Shown here: positions 63,242 through 64,000 of the stretch, piece after piece
Position numbering within the stretch: position 1 is the stretch's first letter
Layout of the letters: each line of letters begins with the position of its first letter
Source: Dokdonella fugitiva
GTDB taxonomy: Bacteria; Pseudomonadota; Gammaproteobacteria; Xanthomonadales; Rhodanobacteraceae
NCBI RefSeq assembly: GCF_014138265.1
Contig: NZ_JACGXL010000002.1
Coordinates: forward strand, 434,001-498,000
Direction of reading: 5' to 3'
DNA: 64,000 bases
Position numbers and translations under genes: made by a program
Notes under the pieces: generated by a model
Told to the model about the DNA's origin: nothing
The model's database searches: none
Seen by the model: the letters and a program-made list of their open reading frames with translations, nothing else

Positions 63242-63430
63242 ATGGACCACGCGAACGAAGTACTTCTGCTCGTCGCCGCGCTCGTCGCGGTGCCGTCGCT
63301 CGTTGCCGGCACGATGTACTGGACGCACCGCCGCGGCCTCGGTGTGGTCAAGGGATGGGGTGGGACATTGTTCATCCTGCTGGGCTGGATCGCCGCGCTG
63401 GCGCTGATCCTCTATCGCACCGCACACTGA
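63242..63430 (+). CDS. Small two-helix membrane protein
   Basis: A 62-residue protein with two membrane helices (VLLLVAALVAVPSLVAGTMY and GGTLFILLGWIAALALILY) joined by a basic loop. It starts 11 bp after the Usp gene with GAGGAG upstream, so it belongs to that operon. No family recognised. Confidence 0.75.
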   Translation: MDHANEVLLLVAALVAVPSLVAGTMYWTHRRGLGVVKGWGGTLFILLGWIAALALILYRTAH

Positions 63431-63464
63431 CGGGCGCGCGCCACGGCGGCGCCCGTCGCGGGAC

Positions 63465-64000
63465 TCAGCGCAGGTCGAACACGACGCGACCGTCGACCTT
63501 GCCCGCCTTGAGGTTCGAGAGCACCACGTTGACGTCCTCGAGCCGCGCCGCGTGCACGCGCGTGCGTACCTTGCCTTCCGCGGCGAACGCGAGTGCCTCG
63601 GCGAGATCGCGGCGCGTGCCGACGATCGAGCCGCGCAGCGTGATGCGTTTGAGCACGACGTCGAACACCGGCGTCGGGAAATGTCCCGGCGGCAGGCCGA
63701 CGAGGCTGATCGTGCCGCGCCGCCGCACGACGGCGAGCGCCTGCTCGAACGCCGGCAAGGAGACGGCCGTCACGAGCACGCCGTGCGCGCCGCCGCCAGT
63801 CGCCTGCAAGGTGCGCGCGACCGCATCCGACGCGGTCGCATCGAGCGCGAGGTCGGCGCCGCATTCGCGTGCGAGCGCGAGCTTGTCCGCGGCGATATCG
63901 AATGCGACGACGTGCAGGCCCATCGCCTTCGCGTACTGGATCGCGACGTGGCCGAGGCCGCCTACGCCGTAGATGGCGATCCATTCGCCCGGCCGCGTCT
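63465..64000 (-). CDS. Zinc-type alcohol dehydrogenase (partial, runs off right edge)
   Basis: The C-terminal 178 residues of a medium-chain dehydrogenase: NAD loop IAIYGVGGLGHVAIQYAKAMG, ADLALDATASD, LVTAVSLPAFEQALAVVRRRGTISLVG, LRGSIVGTRRDLAEALAFAAEGKV and LEDVNVVLSNLKAGKVDGRVV. The pattern is that of AdhA/AdhP-type ethanol dehydrogenases. The catalytic zinc-binding half lies outside. It converges on the small membrane protein gene and may be part of the same low-oxygen response. Confidence 0.9.
   Translation of the reverse strand, partial: TRPGEWIAIYGVGGLGHVAIQYAKAMGLHVVAFDIAADKLALARECGADLALDATASDAVARTLQATGGGAHGVLVTAVSLPAFEQALAVVRRRGTISLVGLPPGHFPTPVFDVVLKRITLRGSIVGTRRDLAEALAFAAEGKVRTRVHAARLEDVNVVLSNLKAGKVDGRVVFDLR

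Overview
This 64-kb window is one continuous piece of a GC-rich (roughly two-thirds G+C) gammaproteobacterial chromosome. Gene order and content point to Xanthomonadales (Lysobacterales), most likely a Rhodanobacteraceae-type organism: an aryl-polyene/xanthomonadin-type ketosynthase pair, the run topA–tsaC next to dprA–LysM–def–fmt–rsmB–ntrY, a complete cbb3 oxidase operon with its maturation genes, and secreted proteins carrying an 'IFxDGFE'-like tail. No rRNA, CRISPR array, transposase or phage module is visible. Assignment to a genus is inference.

Layout. 1–3.4 kb (minus strand): end of an aryl-polyene pigment operon (ketosynthase, chain-length-factor-like protein, family 2 glycosyltransferase, CPA2 antiporter running off the edge). 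3.5–5 kb: hemF and a DUF2782 protein. 5–18 kb: polA bracketed by two paralogous ECF sigma/Ser-Thr kinase-TPR pairs in opposite orientation, each beside secreted-protein genes, with a C-rich-loop small RNA candidate directly after polA. 18–31 kb: housekeeping block of AMP ligase, tsaC, a zinc-ribbon membrane protein, topA, dprA, LysM protein, def, fmt, rsmB, DUF4390 lipoprotein and ntrY. 31–36 kb: a sugar-polymer insert (two glycosyltransferases and a UDP-glucuronate decarboxylase-like enzyme) plus a lipoprotein gene broken by one in-frame stop, separating ntrY from ntrX. 36–43 kb: 3-hydroxybutyrate dehydrogenase with a coupled patatin, a TPR protein, an lpxL-type acyltransferase, dtd and rpoD. 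43–50.5 kb: a secreted subtilisin-like protease facing a large secreted beta-rich protein, then a CadC-like regulator.

50.7–64 kb is a low-oxygen island. After a CAU-anticodon tRNA come ompW and a ferredoxin-NADP reductase, then the whole cbb3 operon (ccoN-O-Q-P, an 86-aa membrane protein, ccoG-H-I-S and a SafE-type exporter) reading left on the minus strand, then a GNAT acetyltransferase, a phasin-like protein, a tandem universal stress protein, a small membrane protein and an alcohol dehydrogenase. Four 14-bp sites matching the FNR/ANR consensus TTGAT-N4-ATCAA (one perfect, three with one mismatch) lie 54–76 bp before the start codons of ompW, ccoN, the GNAT gene and the phasin-like gene. 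This suggests one oxygen-sensing regulator controls the block.

The most notable signals are the small RNA candidate after polA, the mirrored sigma/kinase cassettes around polA, the recurring GF[ED] tail, a perfect 27-bp palindrome of ACACGAAG units between def and fmt, and the FNR-box island.
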